From Tachypleus tridentatus (Eukaryota; Arthropoda; Merostomata; Xiphosura; Limulidae), in contig NC_134834.1 of assembly GCF_004210375.1 (NCBI RefSeq), positions 90,276,170 through 90,340,169 of the forward strand: a DNA stretch of 64,000 nucleotides. The letters run 5' to 3'. The translations under genes and the position numbers were made by a program. The notes under the pieces are model-generated. The model did not search any database. It was not told the origin of the DNA and saw nothing but the letters and a program-made list of their open reading frames with translations. Shown here in pieces: positions 34,179-44,890 of the stretch. Numbering within the stretch: position 1 is the first letter of the stretch; the number at the start of each line of letters is the position of its first letter.

Positions 34179-34436
34179 AACTGTTAAGACTCACGCCTGT
34201 TGAAAGTTACGCGTGACATCGCAGGTTCCATTCTCCGTCACACCAAACATGTTCACCCTTTCAGCCATGAGGGCTTTGAAATGTGACGGCCAATACCACT
34301 ATTCGTTGTAAAAGAGTAACCCAAGAGTTGGGAGAGGGTGATTGTGACTGACTTCTCTCTAGTCTTACACTGCTAAATTAGGGACGGCTAGCGCAGATAG
34401 CCCTCGTGTAGCTTTGCGCGAAATTCGAAATAAACC
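34179..34436 (+). mobile_element. SINE family A, diverged head
   Basis: Forward copy starting about 30 bp from the head of the previous SINE, so the two stand head to head. The A-box region is poorly preserved, but the B box region (GCAGGTTCCATTCTCC), CCCTTTCAGCCATGAGGGCT and tail GCGCAGATAGCCCTCGTGTA are clear. Confidence 0.85.
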
Positions 34437-35231
34437 AAAACATTCGTATGTAGAAGAATTAAGTTTATATTTCTGAATAAAAAGGATTAATCATTTTGAC
34501 CTAAAAATCGATTTCCTTGAGAAATCGAATTATATTCGATTACCTGGGTATTCGTCACAGCTCTACCTTAAAGACACGCCATGAGCAGTGTATCAATACG
34601 TATCAACGTATGAAACTTTTCTGTTTACTGCCCTGAGTTAGAGGGCCCATAAAACGATAATCTATTGTATTCATAAAACAAAATTTTACACAGTGCTTCT
34701 AATTTCAACTAAGATTTAAGTATAAAACAACTACGACAAGGAAATACGTGCTCAAGAGCAAAATAATAAAGTGAACAAGTAAGTGACAGAAGGCAAATAA
34801 ACCTCTTCGAGGTATAAAAGTAATCTAATCAGGTTTTATTAAGTAGAGCTAACTGCTTATACCACCTGCTTCTACAATACATTCTACAAATTAACCATCG
34901 AAGTTAATTTGTATGACAACAGTCAGACTTATGTCTATAAAACCTGCTGTATCTCTTGAGAGAAAATTAACATCCCTAAAGCTTACGTGTGTGATTTTTC
35001 TAAACAGGTTCATGGTTGGTCAAAACAAACAAACTTACTTGTTATTAGTTAATCAGCTGAAATTAAGCATACAGATCACGTATTTGAAGTCTTGCTACTA
35101 AAATCAGCCTTGTACTCAATATTTAAAAATACCTTGTTATATTTCGTAAGTAGTCTCAGTATACGTCAAATGACACTTGACTCAAAATGGGATACTTGTG
35201 GTTTACAGACAAATATAATAAACCAAACAAG
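34437..35231. other. Intergenic, no gene seen
   Basis: AT-rich with a 62-codon frame at 34913-35101 of no recognisable content. Confidence 0.35.
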
Positions 35232-35445
35232 GCAACAACAAGTAACGATGAACTATTAGAAAGTTTTACAATTCACAACAACAAGTAACGATGAACTATT
35301 AGAAAGTTTTACAATTCACAACAAGTAACGATGAACTATTAGAAAGTTTTACAATTTACAACAACAAGTAACGATGAACTATTAGAAAGTTTTACAATTC
35401 ACAACAACAAGTAACGATGAACTATTAGAAAGTTTTACAATTCAC
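35232..35445. repeat. 45-bp tandem repeat, five units
   Basis: Unit CAACAACAAGTAACGATGAA CTATTAGAAAGTTTTACAAT TCA, almost identical between copies; one unit lacks an ACA triplet at its start. Very homogeneous, so recent. Confidence 0.92.
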
Positions 35446-35834
35446 ATTAAAATTTGATTATGCTTTTAAAAAACAATGTTTTGAATTATTCTATTTTTAA
35501 TAAACTTATTTTCCTTTTATACGTGTGCTTTGAATGGTAACATATCTATGAACTGTAGAAAGAATAATCATTTCACACTGATAAACTGTTACTAAGTAAA
35601 GATATCCATGTTTGGACCTCTTTAATCACAAAGCTATCAGTAAATATGTTGATTACAAGAAGGGGATTTTTTATGGAAACCAAACTGTAGTGTATACAAC
35701 CAGATGGTAAAAAGTGCATTAAATCTTACGTTTTTAAAATATCAAATTACATTTCATTCAACAAAGATGTATCGATATATTCAATAGAAAAGGTTGAGAT
35801 TATGACAAACATTTTCTGTATCTCAATAACTGCT

Positions 35835-36022
35835 GGGCCCGGAATGGCCAGGTGGTTAAGGAGCTCGACTCGCAATCTGAGGGTCGCGGCTTTGAACCCC
35901 AACCCGATCAAACGCCCTTTCAGCCGTAGCAGCATTATAAGTTACTGTCAATACCACTATTCGTTGATAAAAGAGTAGCCCAAGAGTTGGCGGTGGGTAG
36001 TGATGAAACTAGCTACCTTCCC
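35835..36022 (+). mobile_element. SINE family A, 3' truncated
   Basis: Head GGGCCCGGAATGGCCAGGTG and B box GGCTTTGAACCCC, body to CTAGCTACCTTCCC, where similarity stops abruptly at 36022. A short deletion removes the CATGCT segment after the head. Confidence 0.9.
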
Positions 36023-36523
36023 AATAAAGAAAGTCTCTCTGTGCAGTCTGGTGTGGCTTAGTGCCGGACTGGAGATCAGAGTGAAACGAAACGCGTGACA
36101 GTAATTTCGGCTTGACCCCAAACCAAAGGTTTAGTGTCAGACGCAATCGATGATGTTCAAAATGAACCTTCTCTTCACCCTGTTCATGTTTTAAGAATTG
36201 AATGAGTGGCTTAAATGTTTTAGATACCTATGACTTTGCAAAATATACACACGTAATTAAATATATATATACATGTATGCACAATAAACGTATTTCACTA
36301 TACACGTGATCTAGATTGATTTATATAAGATTTGTCAGCTGTTTGAATTCGTTGTTAAAGAAGCACAAAGAATAGGTGGGCACCTAAATGCCTGAATACT
36401 ATTAATTCAGATGTAGGAGGAAAGCGGGAGAACGTGAGAAAATCCCCACGGACGACAAAGAGGATTAAAAGGTCCAGATTATCGTTTTTAGAGCGACGGT
36501 TGAATTCTTCTTTTTGATTAACA
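36023..36523. other. Intergenic, no gene seen
   Basis: Contains a GC-richer patch at 36045-36130 (GGCTTAGTGCCGGACTGGAG and CGGCTTGACCCCAAACC) that may belong to another repeat family; I cannot name it. The remainder is AT-rich. Confidence 0.3.
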
Positions 36524-36605
36524 GCAGTTGTGGCCGAGTGGTTAAAGCGATGGATTTGAAATCCATTGGCGTACCCTTGCGTAGGTTCGAATCCTATCAA
36601 CTGCG
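36524..36605 (+). tRNA. tRNA-Ser (anticodon UGA)
   Basis: 82 nt. Acceptor stem GCAGTTG pairs perfectly with CAACTGC, discriminator G. A box TGGCCGAGTGG. Anticodon stem ATGGA/TCCAT with loop TTTGAAA, anticodon TGA, reading UCA serine codons. Long variable arm of class II tRNAs. T arm GTAGG-TTCGAAT-CCTAT with B box GGTTCGAATCC. No CCA encoded, as expected in animals, and no intron. The first T run downstream is only TTT at 36616-36618, so termination may be leaky. It is not one of the local SINE families: it keeps full cloverleaf pairing and a class II arm. Confidence 0.88.
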
Positions 36606-36620
36606 AGTGATATTATTTGG

Positions 36621-36880
36621 GTCCAGCATAGCCAGATGGATTAAGGCGTGCGACTCGTAATCCGAGGGTCGCGGGCTCGAATCCCCGTCGCACCACAAAT
36701 ATGCTCGCGAGGGGGGTGTTATAATGTGACGATCAATCTCACTATTCGTTGGTAAAAGTGTAGCCCAAGAGATGGCGGTGGGTGGTGATGACTACCTACC
36801 TTCCCTCTAGTCTTACACTGCTAAATTAGGGACGGCTAGCGCAGATAGCCTTCGAGTAGCTTTGCGCGAAATTCAAAAAC
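36621..36880 (+). mobile_element. SINE family A, directly after the tRNA-Ser
   Basis: Starts 16 bp after the tRNA. Head CATAGCCAGATGGATTAAGG, B box GGGCTCGAATCCCC, body and tail typical (CTAGTCTTACACTGCTAAAT, GTAGCTTTGCGCGAAATTC). A short deletion lies in the CCCTTTCAGCCGTG part. Confidence 0.92.
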
Positions 36881-36969
36881 AAAAATCTTTTTTATTAGAA
36901 TAATCCAAGAACTGGTAATAGGCGATGTTGGCCATATGAATGCTCTTTAGTGTATCAGTTGAAAATTGT

Positions 36970-37030
36970 TGATGACTAGCGCAGATAGCTCTTTTGAAAC
37001 TCTGCACGAATGTTCGAAAAACACACACAA
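36970..37030 (+). mobile_element. SINE A tail fragment, degraded
   Basis: GACTAGCGCAGATAGCTCTT followed by CTCTGCACGAATGTTCG resembles the 3' end of SINE A. Only the tail is left. Confidence 0.5.
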
Positions 37031-37710
37031 ACGTATTTCTCATTGCAGGGGAGATAGAGGAGGCTATTTTTACAAGACAAAACGTATCAAGATATTCAAA
37101 TTCCAAAATCCTCAGAAACATATATGAATGACAGGAACAATTTTATTGTAATCAGTCAGTGCTATAAATATAAATTGATACAAACATATAAAACAATACA
37201 ATAAATGTAAAGAACACGGAGTTTGCGAGCACTGTAAATGCTGAACATTTTCAGAAAGCATTTTGACAAAAACTAAGCTACTTTTCAGTTAATGATTGAT
37301 CACTTAGCTCATGCTAGTAAATGAAAAATTCATATTTCATTATACTGTGGAGTATTATCATCATTTACAGTAAGAACAGTTTGTTACTGATGTTGTATGC
37401 TTACACTTAGACTTTATTTCAGTTTATTAAAATACTTCGCTAAAAATACGATTTTTTACATGTGAAAGAATTATAGTGCTAACTGGAAGACTTTAAACGA
37501 GTACAAAGAGGCCACGTGGTCGGTTAAATTGACCGAGTCTGTGTTTAGAGAGTAAAACAGTTTTGTAAGAGCAGTTTTTGTCTTGTCTCACGTATAATAT
37601 TACAAGCTATAATTATTTTTAACTGTTCTGTAAATTGTACAAATAATTTGTTAAGCATGGCCAAACAGATCAAAACTCTTCATTTCTTAAATATGTATGT
37701 AAATACTTTG
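37031..37710. other. Intergenic, no gene seen
   Basis: AT-rich, no recognisable feature. Confidence 0.4.
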
Positions 37711-37941
37711 TTGTTGTTGAATTTCACACAAAGCTATTGAAAACTAACTGTGTTAGCCATGATAGACTAAAGAGAAAACAATTATTCAACACCGCTCCGC
37801 CGCTAATTCTTGGACTACTATTTACCAACAAATAATGCAATTGGTAGTTATTTTATAACGCCTCACGGCTGAAAGGGGGAGCATGTTCGGTGCTATGAGT
37901 CGAATCCACTACTTGCAACTTGCTAATCGAATGCCCTAACG
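37711..37941 (-). mobile_element. SINE family A, old copy
   Basis: GAATTTCACACAAAGCTATT, ATAACGCCTCACGGCTGAAA and GAGTCGAATCC identify a strongly diverged reverse copy with internal deletions. Confidence 0.8.
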
Positions 37942-38945
37942 ATTTTAAATTTAAAAAATCAGTTTTTTACAAAATCGTTTTGTAATATGTTGTTATATTC
38001 AGAAACGATTTCAAATAATGATGCTGTAAAACACGTAAGTTATCTGTCACGAGACGTTGTTATGTTAAATTTCTTACTCTAGCGTTCCTATAGCTGACCT
38101 ACTTGAAACAAGGTAAGACTCTTTCGGTAGAAAATTTAATTTAATAATCCCATATAATTCTTCATAGTTTCTTTCTGAGTATTTTAACAAACAACGATAA
38201 TAATTCTGAAAGTCAAGTGTCGGTTGGTCACGTTCGATTTCTCCGGAATTCGTGAGTTCCAATCTCGATCCCATGATACTTCCTTTTTTCATTCCCTGGT
38301 CCCATTTTGGTTGAATTCAATCGCTTAAATAGGCGTAAATAGTTCCTAAATTTTGGCGCGTTTTATTTTATGTAAAAACCTGTCAAGGAGGAAGTATTTA
38401 TACCAAAGATTTACTTGGCATTGAGAGAAATTAATTTGTCGCTTGTTATGAAAATAAGTCTTTGAACGATGACTGAGTATTTACAAGGTAAGGGAGATAT
38501 TGCTCACGATAGGTTTTTAGTTTCCTGAAGTTGGAAGGTCATTTGTTTTTCTTATGTCTGTTTACTGGCAGAAAAGTTGCAATTGTATATTGGAGGATCT
38601 AAATTTGGTAGACTTTGGTTTCACGTCATTTTTGAAGGGTTTTAATTCTAGTAATAAAATAGAAAAAAAAAACAGTATATAGAGGGAAAACAATTCTGTC
38701 AAATGTTAGCATATTAAACAAGTTCCTTTGTTTATTCTTCTAAAAGTAGAAACATTTATTATCAAAATCATAAATATGTTGTCCAGAAATAAATGTCAGA
38801 ATTCTCAAGATAACATTTAGAAGCTGAATACTGAGTAACTTATTGTTGGTTGGTTGGTTGCTTTAATCCAACGTTCGTCGCTTACAATGTGTCTTAATTG
38901 TTTGCTGTTTCAAGTCTAGTCAGAGTAAGTTTCTCAACCCCCAAG
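37942..38945. other. Intergenic, no gene seen
   Basis: AT-rich sequence. GGTTGGTTGGTTG at 38849-38861 could be a remnant end of the mariner that follows, but I cannot show its terminal repeats. Confidence 0.3.
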
Positions 38946-38950
38946 GCAGC

Positions 38951-39681
38951 ATGGACAAGAAGGATTTGCGTCTGATTTTCCTCTACGACTTCAAATGTGG
39001 ACGAAAAGTTACCGAAAATACAAGGAACATCAACCAGACATTCGGCCATGGATCTGTTACTGAACGTACAGTTTAGTGTTCGTGACGAATGTTTCGACAT
39101 GGAGATGAAAGTCTTGAAGACCACGGAGGTCGTGGAAGGAAGTCATCCTTAGATGAAAGCACATTAATGGAAGCAGTTGAGACAGATTCTCACACAACAG
39201 TAGTGAACTTGAAGAAAATCTAAGCAAAGCAAATCAAGCATTGCCAACCATCTGAGTGTGATTAGAAAGACGAAAATGTTGGATAAGAGGGTTCTACATG
39301 AGCTGACTGAAGATCAACAAAATCGGCATTATGAGACCTGTCAAGGATGACGCTTGAAAAATTGAACGAATTGGGAATCGATATTCTGCCTCATCAACCC
39401 TATTTTTTCAGACTTTTCTTCTACATATTTTCATTTTCTCAAGCACTTTTACAACTTTTTGAACAATAAACGTTTACAAAACCAGGCAGATACAGGAGAA
39501 GCTTTCAGGGAGTTCATGGACCATAAAAACTCTTATTTCTACAGAAGAAGCATAAACACCATCGTTACACTTTGGCAAAGGTGTATTGAAGAAGCATGTT
39601 TGACAATACTGGTTTATACTTTTACAAACTTCGCAGTTCAACAACGACATTTATTTCTGAACAACCTAAAACTAAAAATAT
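38951..39681 (+). mobile_element. Mariner transposon of Hsmar1/SETMAR type, internally deleted
   Basis: From ATG 38951 the frame reads MDKKDLRLIFLYDFKCGRKV, then TENTRNINQTFGHGSVTERT, the helix-turn-helix start of Hsmar1-like transposases. Later pieces in other frames match KLDKRVLHELTEDQQN and LNELGIDILPHQPY, and the C-terminal GEAFREFMDHKNSYFYR. The middle, with the first two catalytic aspartates, is missing: sequence jumps from the HYETC block (about 39330) to LNELG (about 39365). Many frameshifts. Non-functional. Confidence 0.85.
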
Positions 39682-40362
39682 GAAATGTGATTACACATTT
39701 CGTTAAAATATAAAACTTTGATAAAACGAGTATTTAGATGAAACGTATTTCATATCCATGATCTTAGATTGCGTATTATGTTTGAACTTCATTTCCAAAA
39801 TCTAAATCCGTTTTCTATACTTTGAGATAGAGTAAGCTTACGGACTTACAACGCTGTGAAAACTATAGATAACCCATTGTGGTTTTGTTGTAAAAAACAA
39901 TCAAATACTCAAGGAAGTAAAATTGGAAATATTATTTTTTTTTCTGTTTTCAATACATTTTTTATGTAAACTTCGATAATTTAACTCAAAAGAACTAATT
40001 ATTTGTCGGTTTGTCCAATCAGAAACCACAATTGTAAATCCATTATGTAAATAATTATTGTATTAATTAATATTGCTTGTAATTGTGAGATATTGATCTA
40101 GGTCACTGTATTATATAATATTGAACGTTATATTTTATTGTATTAAATACATTTATGCGCTACAAATCGTTGAATTATTGAATTAAAAATACCTTTATTT
40201 ATCAGTAGCTGCTGCTAGTCCAGAAACATATGTTTTAAAGTTTAAAGGTTTAAATTTCCTACTAAAAACAGTAAATGTGGAAATTTATTCACGAACTTTA
40301 ATAAACTGTTCAATCTAATGATGTTAGCATAATGTTTTATAACGTTTTCTGTCTACAAATTC
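39682..40362. other. Intergenic, no gene seen
   Basis: AT-rich. TACGGACTTACAACGCTGTG near 39839 and TGTGGTTTTGTTGTAAAA near 39881 may be a remnant of a family B or C SINE. Confidence 0.3.
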
Positions 40363-40630
40363 TTTGTTTGTTTTGAATTTCGTGCAAAGCTACACGAGGG
40401 CTATCTGTGCTAGCCGTCCCTAATTTAGTAGTGTAAGGGACAACAGCTAGTCTTCACTACCCATCGCCAACTCTTGGGCTACTCTTTTACCAACAAAGAG
40501 TGGAATTGACCGTAACATTATAACGCCACCGCCACTGAAAGGGCGAGCATATTTGGAGTGACCGGGATTCGAACCCGCGACCCTCAGATTACTAGTCGAA
40601 CGCCTTAACCCACCTGACCATGCCAGGCCC
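40363..40630 (-). mobile_element. SINE family A, full length
   Basis: Reverse copy: TTTCGTGCAAAGCTACACGA, CTCTTGGGCTACTCTTTTAC, CACTGAAAGGGCGAGCATAT, B box GGGATTCGAACCCG, head end CCTGACCATGCCAGGCCC. Lacks about 16 bp around the TCTAGTCTTACA motif. Confidence 0.93.
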
Positions 40631-40710
40631 TAGAGATTATGAATAAAGTATTTTAAAGTCACCATATTAGCCGTGTTTTACTTTTTAAAAATTAAACAAT
40701 TTAAGCAATT

Positions 40711-40833
40711 AATTGTTTTGTTTTTCTTATATCAAGGCCACATCGGGCTATCTGCCCAGCCCACCGAAGGGAATCGAACTCCTGATTTTAGCGTTGTAAA
40801 TCCGGAGACATACCGCTGTACTAGCGGGGGGCA
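40711..40833 (-). mobile_element. SINE family B with target duplication
   Basis: TTTTTCTTATATCAAGGCCA, GAATCGAACTCCTGATTTTA, CGCTGTACTAGCGGGGGGC. Flanked by AAGCAAT at 40703-40709 and 40834-40840. Confidence 0.9.
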
Positions 40834-41124
40834 AAGCAATGAATAAAAGAATGGTAAAATTGTACAAGTAGGAAAAGCTTTGAACTTTGAACTTTTCGAT
40901 TTTAATTAATTTCTTTTATGATATGTTAATTTATTCTTGAAATACAGATATAAGAGAGAAAACTTTAAAAACAAAACAAATATTTCACTAAAATGTGACG
41001 CCTCTGATGTGTTTTTGTGTTCAACGTCACAAATAGGTGTAATAAAATTCAGTTCAAAATCAAAATACGCTAAAAGATAACTTGGTACAGTCATTTTTTT
41101 AAATTTTATTGAAGCGTTAGGTGT

Positions 41125-41240
41125 ATTTGTTTGTAATTAAGCACAAAGCGACATTTATAAGTGCTCTGCCTACAATGAGTATCGAAACCTGGTTTCTAAT
41201 GTTATAAGTTCACAGACATGCCGCTGTGCCACTGAGAGTA
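41125..41240 (-). mobile_element. SINE family C
   Basis: GTAATTAAGCACAAAGCGAC, TATCGAAACCTGGTTTC (B-box side) and CAGACATGCCGCTGTGCCAC (A-box side) in reverse orientation. About 115 bp, tRNA-derived. Confidence 0.8.
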
Positions 41241-41252
41241 GGAGTGGGTGTG

Positions 41253-41336
41253 GATTAAGCATTAAGCTACACTATAGACTGATCTCCGATTTTTAACGTT
41301 ATAAGCTTAAAGGCTTACCACTAAGCTACCAGATGG
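41253..41336 (-). mobile_element. SINE family C, second partial copy
   Basis: ATTAAGCATTAAGCTACACT, GATTTTTAACGTTATAAGCT and GGCTTACCACTAAGCTACCA repeat the family C layout directly after the previous copy, with a deleted middle. Confidence 0.6.
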
Positions 41337-41469
41337 CTCATATAATTCTTTTAATTGCAGGTAAAGGATACCAGTAACATCACTAAATAAAACAAATAGT
41401 ACTTTAGTAACCCAATAGATCTATATAAATATAATAGTATTGTCTGTTGTATGTTCATATAACTACTTC

Positions 41470-41815
41470 ACAGGGTGTGGATAGATCTTCAAAAAATTTG
41501 ATATAGAGGCTCATTTGGTCCATTCTAGGGTACGTACAAATTTTCTGTTTTGTGTTTTTCACCACAACTTCGTCTTCTATAGATGGCTCTTCACCAAATT
41601 TGGCATGAATGTTTTCTGGATCCATGGGAAGATACGTACAAATTTTCAGTTCTGCGTTTTGCAGTTTTTGTAAATTTTTTGGGTGTTTTTTTTTCCACTA
41701 TTTATCCTCCTGTTGATGGATCTTCACAAAATTTGTCATGAAGGTTTGTTGAAACAATGCAGAGATTCAAGCGTATTTGCGATGTTCTTTGGACGTTTTT
41801 CCGTTTTTTACAATT
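41470..41815. repeat. About 115-bp degenerate tandem repeat
   Basis: Three units share TGGATAGATCTTCAAAAAAT / AGATGGCTCTTCACCAAATT / TGATGGATCTTCACAAAATT, then a GGCATGA or GTCATGA phrase and a GTACAAATTTTCTG or similar phrase. Perhaps part of an old transposon; I cannot name it. Confidence 0.6.
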
Positions 41816-42243
41816 ACATAGAAGATAAGCAACTTTTCATGTCCTAAGATAACCTTCCATTAGTCATGGATTTACATAATTTCCGTCCAGAGAACAGGTA
41901 TTTCGGCTACTTGTTTTAGGGCTAACAATGATTAAGGTTGTATTAAATATAGCCTATACGCGATAAAAAAGATAAGTTAATCCTGTTACTTTTGTACGTT
42001 TTTTTTTCTTTTGTTTAGTTAAGGCTAGTTAACACTATCAATGAATAAACTTATAATGTTAGACCTTCATAAAACGTTGATAAGCTATTTTAATATGTTG
42101 TCGTGCAAAATGTTTACTTAAAATATATTTACACCAGTTAAAATGAAATGCGCGCGAATGACGATAAGGTGCGCGCGCTTTTCCAGGACAGACAAAATCT
42201 GAGCACTGTGAGTATAGATTGTCTCCCAGTTCTTTTCGAAGTC
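41816..42243. other. Intergenic, no gene seen
   Basis: AT-rich except GCGCGCGAATGACGATAAGG / GCGCGCGC at 42150-42179. Ends with the left duplicate of the next SINE. Confidence 0.35.
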
Positions 42244-42527
42244 TTGTTTGTTTGTTCGTTTTTGAATTTCGTACAAAGCTTCTCGAGGGCTATCTGTGCT
42301 AGCCGTCCCTAATTTAGCAGTGTAAGACTAGAAGGAAGGCAGCTAGTCATCACCACCCACCGCCAACTCTTGAGCTACTCTTTTACCAACGAATAGTGGG
42401 ATTGACCGTCACATATAACGCCCCCCACGGCTGAAAGGGCGAGCATGTTTGGCGCGACGGGGATGCGAACCCGCGACCCTCAGATTACGAGTCGCACACC
42501 TTAACGCGCATGGCCATGCCGGGCCCT
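42244..42527 (-). mobile_element. SINE family A, young full-length copy
   Basis: Nearly consensus throughout, B box GGGATGCGAACCCG. Flanked by TTTTCGAAGTC at 42233-42243 and 42528-42538, an exact 11-bp target duplication. Confidence 0.96.
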
Positions 42528-43456
42528 TTTTCGAAGTCAGTAACACACAAAGTTAAAGAGAAAAAAACACATCACATTCGTTAATAAAAACACCTGCATC
42601 ATTTAGTTCAATTGAATTTATAAAATTGTTTTTGAAGACTCATAACATAGATAAATTAATACGAATAAATAACTTTAATACCAGAAGCCAATTGTTGTTC
42701 CGAAACCTATTTTAAAGCAATGTTCCACAGTAAAATGAATTTGTATGGTTCAGTGTATTGTTGTCCACTGAAAAACTCAGTAAGATGGCCGAAAGCTCGC
42801 AAATAAAAGTATTTTAACGTAGAAAAAAGTCTGTAAAAGATATTGCATAAGAATTATAAAACACATCAGATAGAACCACTAGAAATTGCAGTGATTATTT
42901 TACAGTATTTTAGGCTTAATAAATTACTTCGTGCTCCTCATAGTTAAGTAACTTACTCTACTGAAAAGCAAATGCGAAACTTATACAAAATACCGTCTTT
43001 TTAACTCCCCTATGTATTGTTAATTTATGAGAAAATATATTTAAAAGTTATTTGTTTTTTTTTACCAGTTCACGCATATTTACATAAGAATAAAATAACG
43101 TCTGAAGCGAATTCTCAATTCTCAAAAAAAAATCTTAATGTATTTAAAAGTGCCCTGAATTGACGTAATATTTGTTTCTTCTACACTTTCAAAGAAAAAT
43201 TAGCAAACTTTTAAGTTTGATTCAATAAAGAGCAATATTTATATCCTTAAAGTTTTAATAAATATTTACCAACCTTCTTAAATTGTAGCTTTTATTGAGA
43301 ACTTTGATTTTTTCAAGTGTCTTGTAATATTAATAAATTTTGATCAAATATAAAGTTAATATGAATGTTTTAACTTGGAACTATGGGAAAACATTAATCA
43401 GAAGGTGTGATCGAAGAAAGAATTAACATTGCCATATATTGAGTAATAAATGTATG
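42528..43456. other. Intergenic, no gene seen
   Basis: AT-rich, no open frame of note. ACTCAGTAAGATGGCCGAAAGCTCGC near 42775-42800 looks like the end of some dispersed repeat. Confidence 0.35.
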
Positions 43457-43726
43457 TTTGTTTTGAATTTCGCACAAAGCTACTAGAGGGCTATCTGTGC
43501 TAGCCGACCCTAATTTAGCAGTGTAAGACTAGAGGGAAGGCAGCTAGTCATCACCACCCACCGCCAACTCTTGGGCTACTCTTTTACCAACGAATAGTGG
43601 GATTGACCGTCACTATATAATGCCCCCACGGCTGGGAGGGCGAGCATGTTTGGCGCGACCGGGATGCAAACCCGCGACCCTCGGATTACGAGTCGCACGC
43701 CTTAACGCGCTTGGCCATGCCGGACC
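43457..43726 (-). mobile_element. SINE family A, full length
   Basis: Close to the copy at 42244-42527, sharing the GCGCGACCGGGATGCAAACC / CGCGCTTGGCCATGCCGG end and hence the same subfamily. No clear target duplication. Confidence 0.94.
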
Positions 43727-43876
43727 GTACTGTGTTGTAACCAAGGGTGTTGTAACCAGTCACCAGTGTTATAAGCCGACAGACAGGTTTGGACCTAATG
43801 CTGACATTTCACAGGATTCGAGACATTTGGTTTTAAATATTTCTTAGAAGTTGACAGAAACATTCTGTACCTATTT

Positions 43877-43998
43877 ATTTGTTTAGAATTAAGCACAAAG
43901 CTACACAGTGGGTTAACTGTGCTCTGTCCACCACGGATATCGAAACCCGGTTTTTAGCGTTGTGAGTCCACAGACATTCCGTTGTACCACTGAGGAGC
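43877..43998 (-). mobile_element. SINE family C, full length
   Basis: TTTGTTTAGAATTAAGCACA, GCTCTGTCCACCACGGATAT, CGAAACCCGGTTTTTAGCGT (B-box arm) and ACATTCCGTTGTACCACTGA (A box). The best family C copy in the window, about 120 bp. Confidence 0.85.
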
Positions 43999-44642
43999 AA
44001 CTTTCTGTGAATGAACAGCTGTGAAGTTTGTTTATATTTATATTTCATTACTTCTAAGCAAAATGATACTTTAGTTTTCATGTTATTGCAACTTTCATAT
44101 GCTCGAAACTGTTCAATAAACAATTGGAGAAAAGGTGTGTCGATTTCAGTTGAAACACATAATTATGAAACGTAAGTAATTTGTGAAGATAATTAAAATT
44201 AAATTTATGGAATTATTAAATATTTATGTCACATAGTCAACCATGCTTACATTTCATTTGTCACATATAAAGGCTATACTATTCTATATAAACATTTCGC
44301 AACCAGTTGTCCTTCAGCAAGTCGTCGGTTTCAGTTACATTGTGTATTTTACATGGAACAATAGGAGCACGACAGAGCTACAAGCTTCGGAAAGCCTAAC
44401 ATACAACACTGAGATCCAAGACGTATAAATAGGACATTCTTAGTTATGACATACGTTTAGTTACTTTCCTTCGATAACCGCCAGTCGTCGAATTGTTAAT
44501 TTAGAGTAATGTAACGAATCTTTTGGATTCTGGAGCTAAATAAGTTTGTATACAAATTAAATGAAAATAACTGATATATATAACAAACTCAAAGCTAAAC
44601 AACATTTATATTTTAATTTATGACTTAGTTATAAAACAAAAT
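43999..44642. other. Intergenic, no gene seen
   Basis: AT-rich with small frames only. Confidence 0.4.
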
Positions 44643-44890
44643 GCGGCCTGATATGGCCTGGTGGTTAGGCACTTAACTTCTACTTTGTGTATGAATTCTC
44701 GTCACCTAATATGCGCGCACTTTCAGCCATGTGATATTACAATATGGCGGCTAATATCACTACTCGTTGATACGAGAGAAGCCCAAGAGTTAGTGATGAC
44801 TAGTATTGACTAATTACTTCCCTTTAGTCTGTCACTGATAAGTTAGAGACGGCTAGAGCAGATGACCTTCATGTATTTTGCGCGAAATTT
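44643..44890 (+). mobile_element. SINE family A, old copy
   Basis: CGGCCTGATATGGCCTGGTG, CACTTTCAGCCATGTGATAT, GAGAAGCCCAAGAGTTAGTG and TTTTGCGCGAAATTTGG identify a decayed forward copy. Confidence 0.88.
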
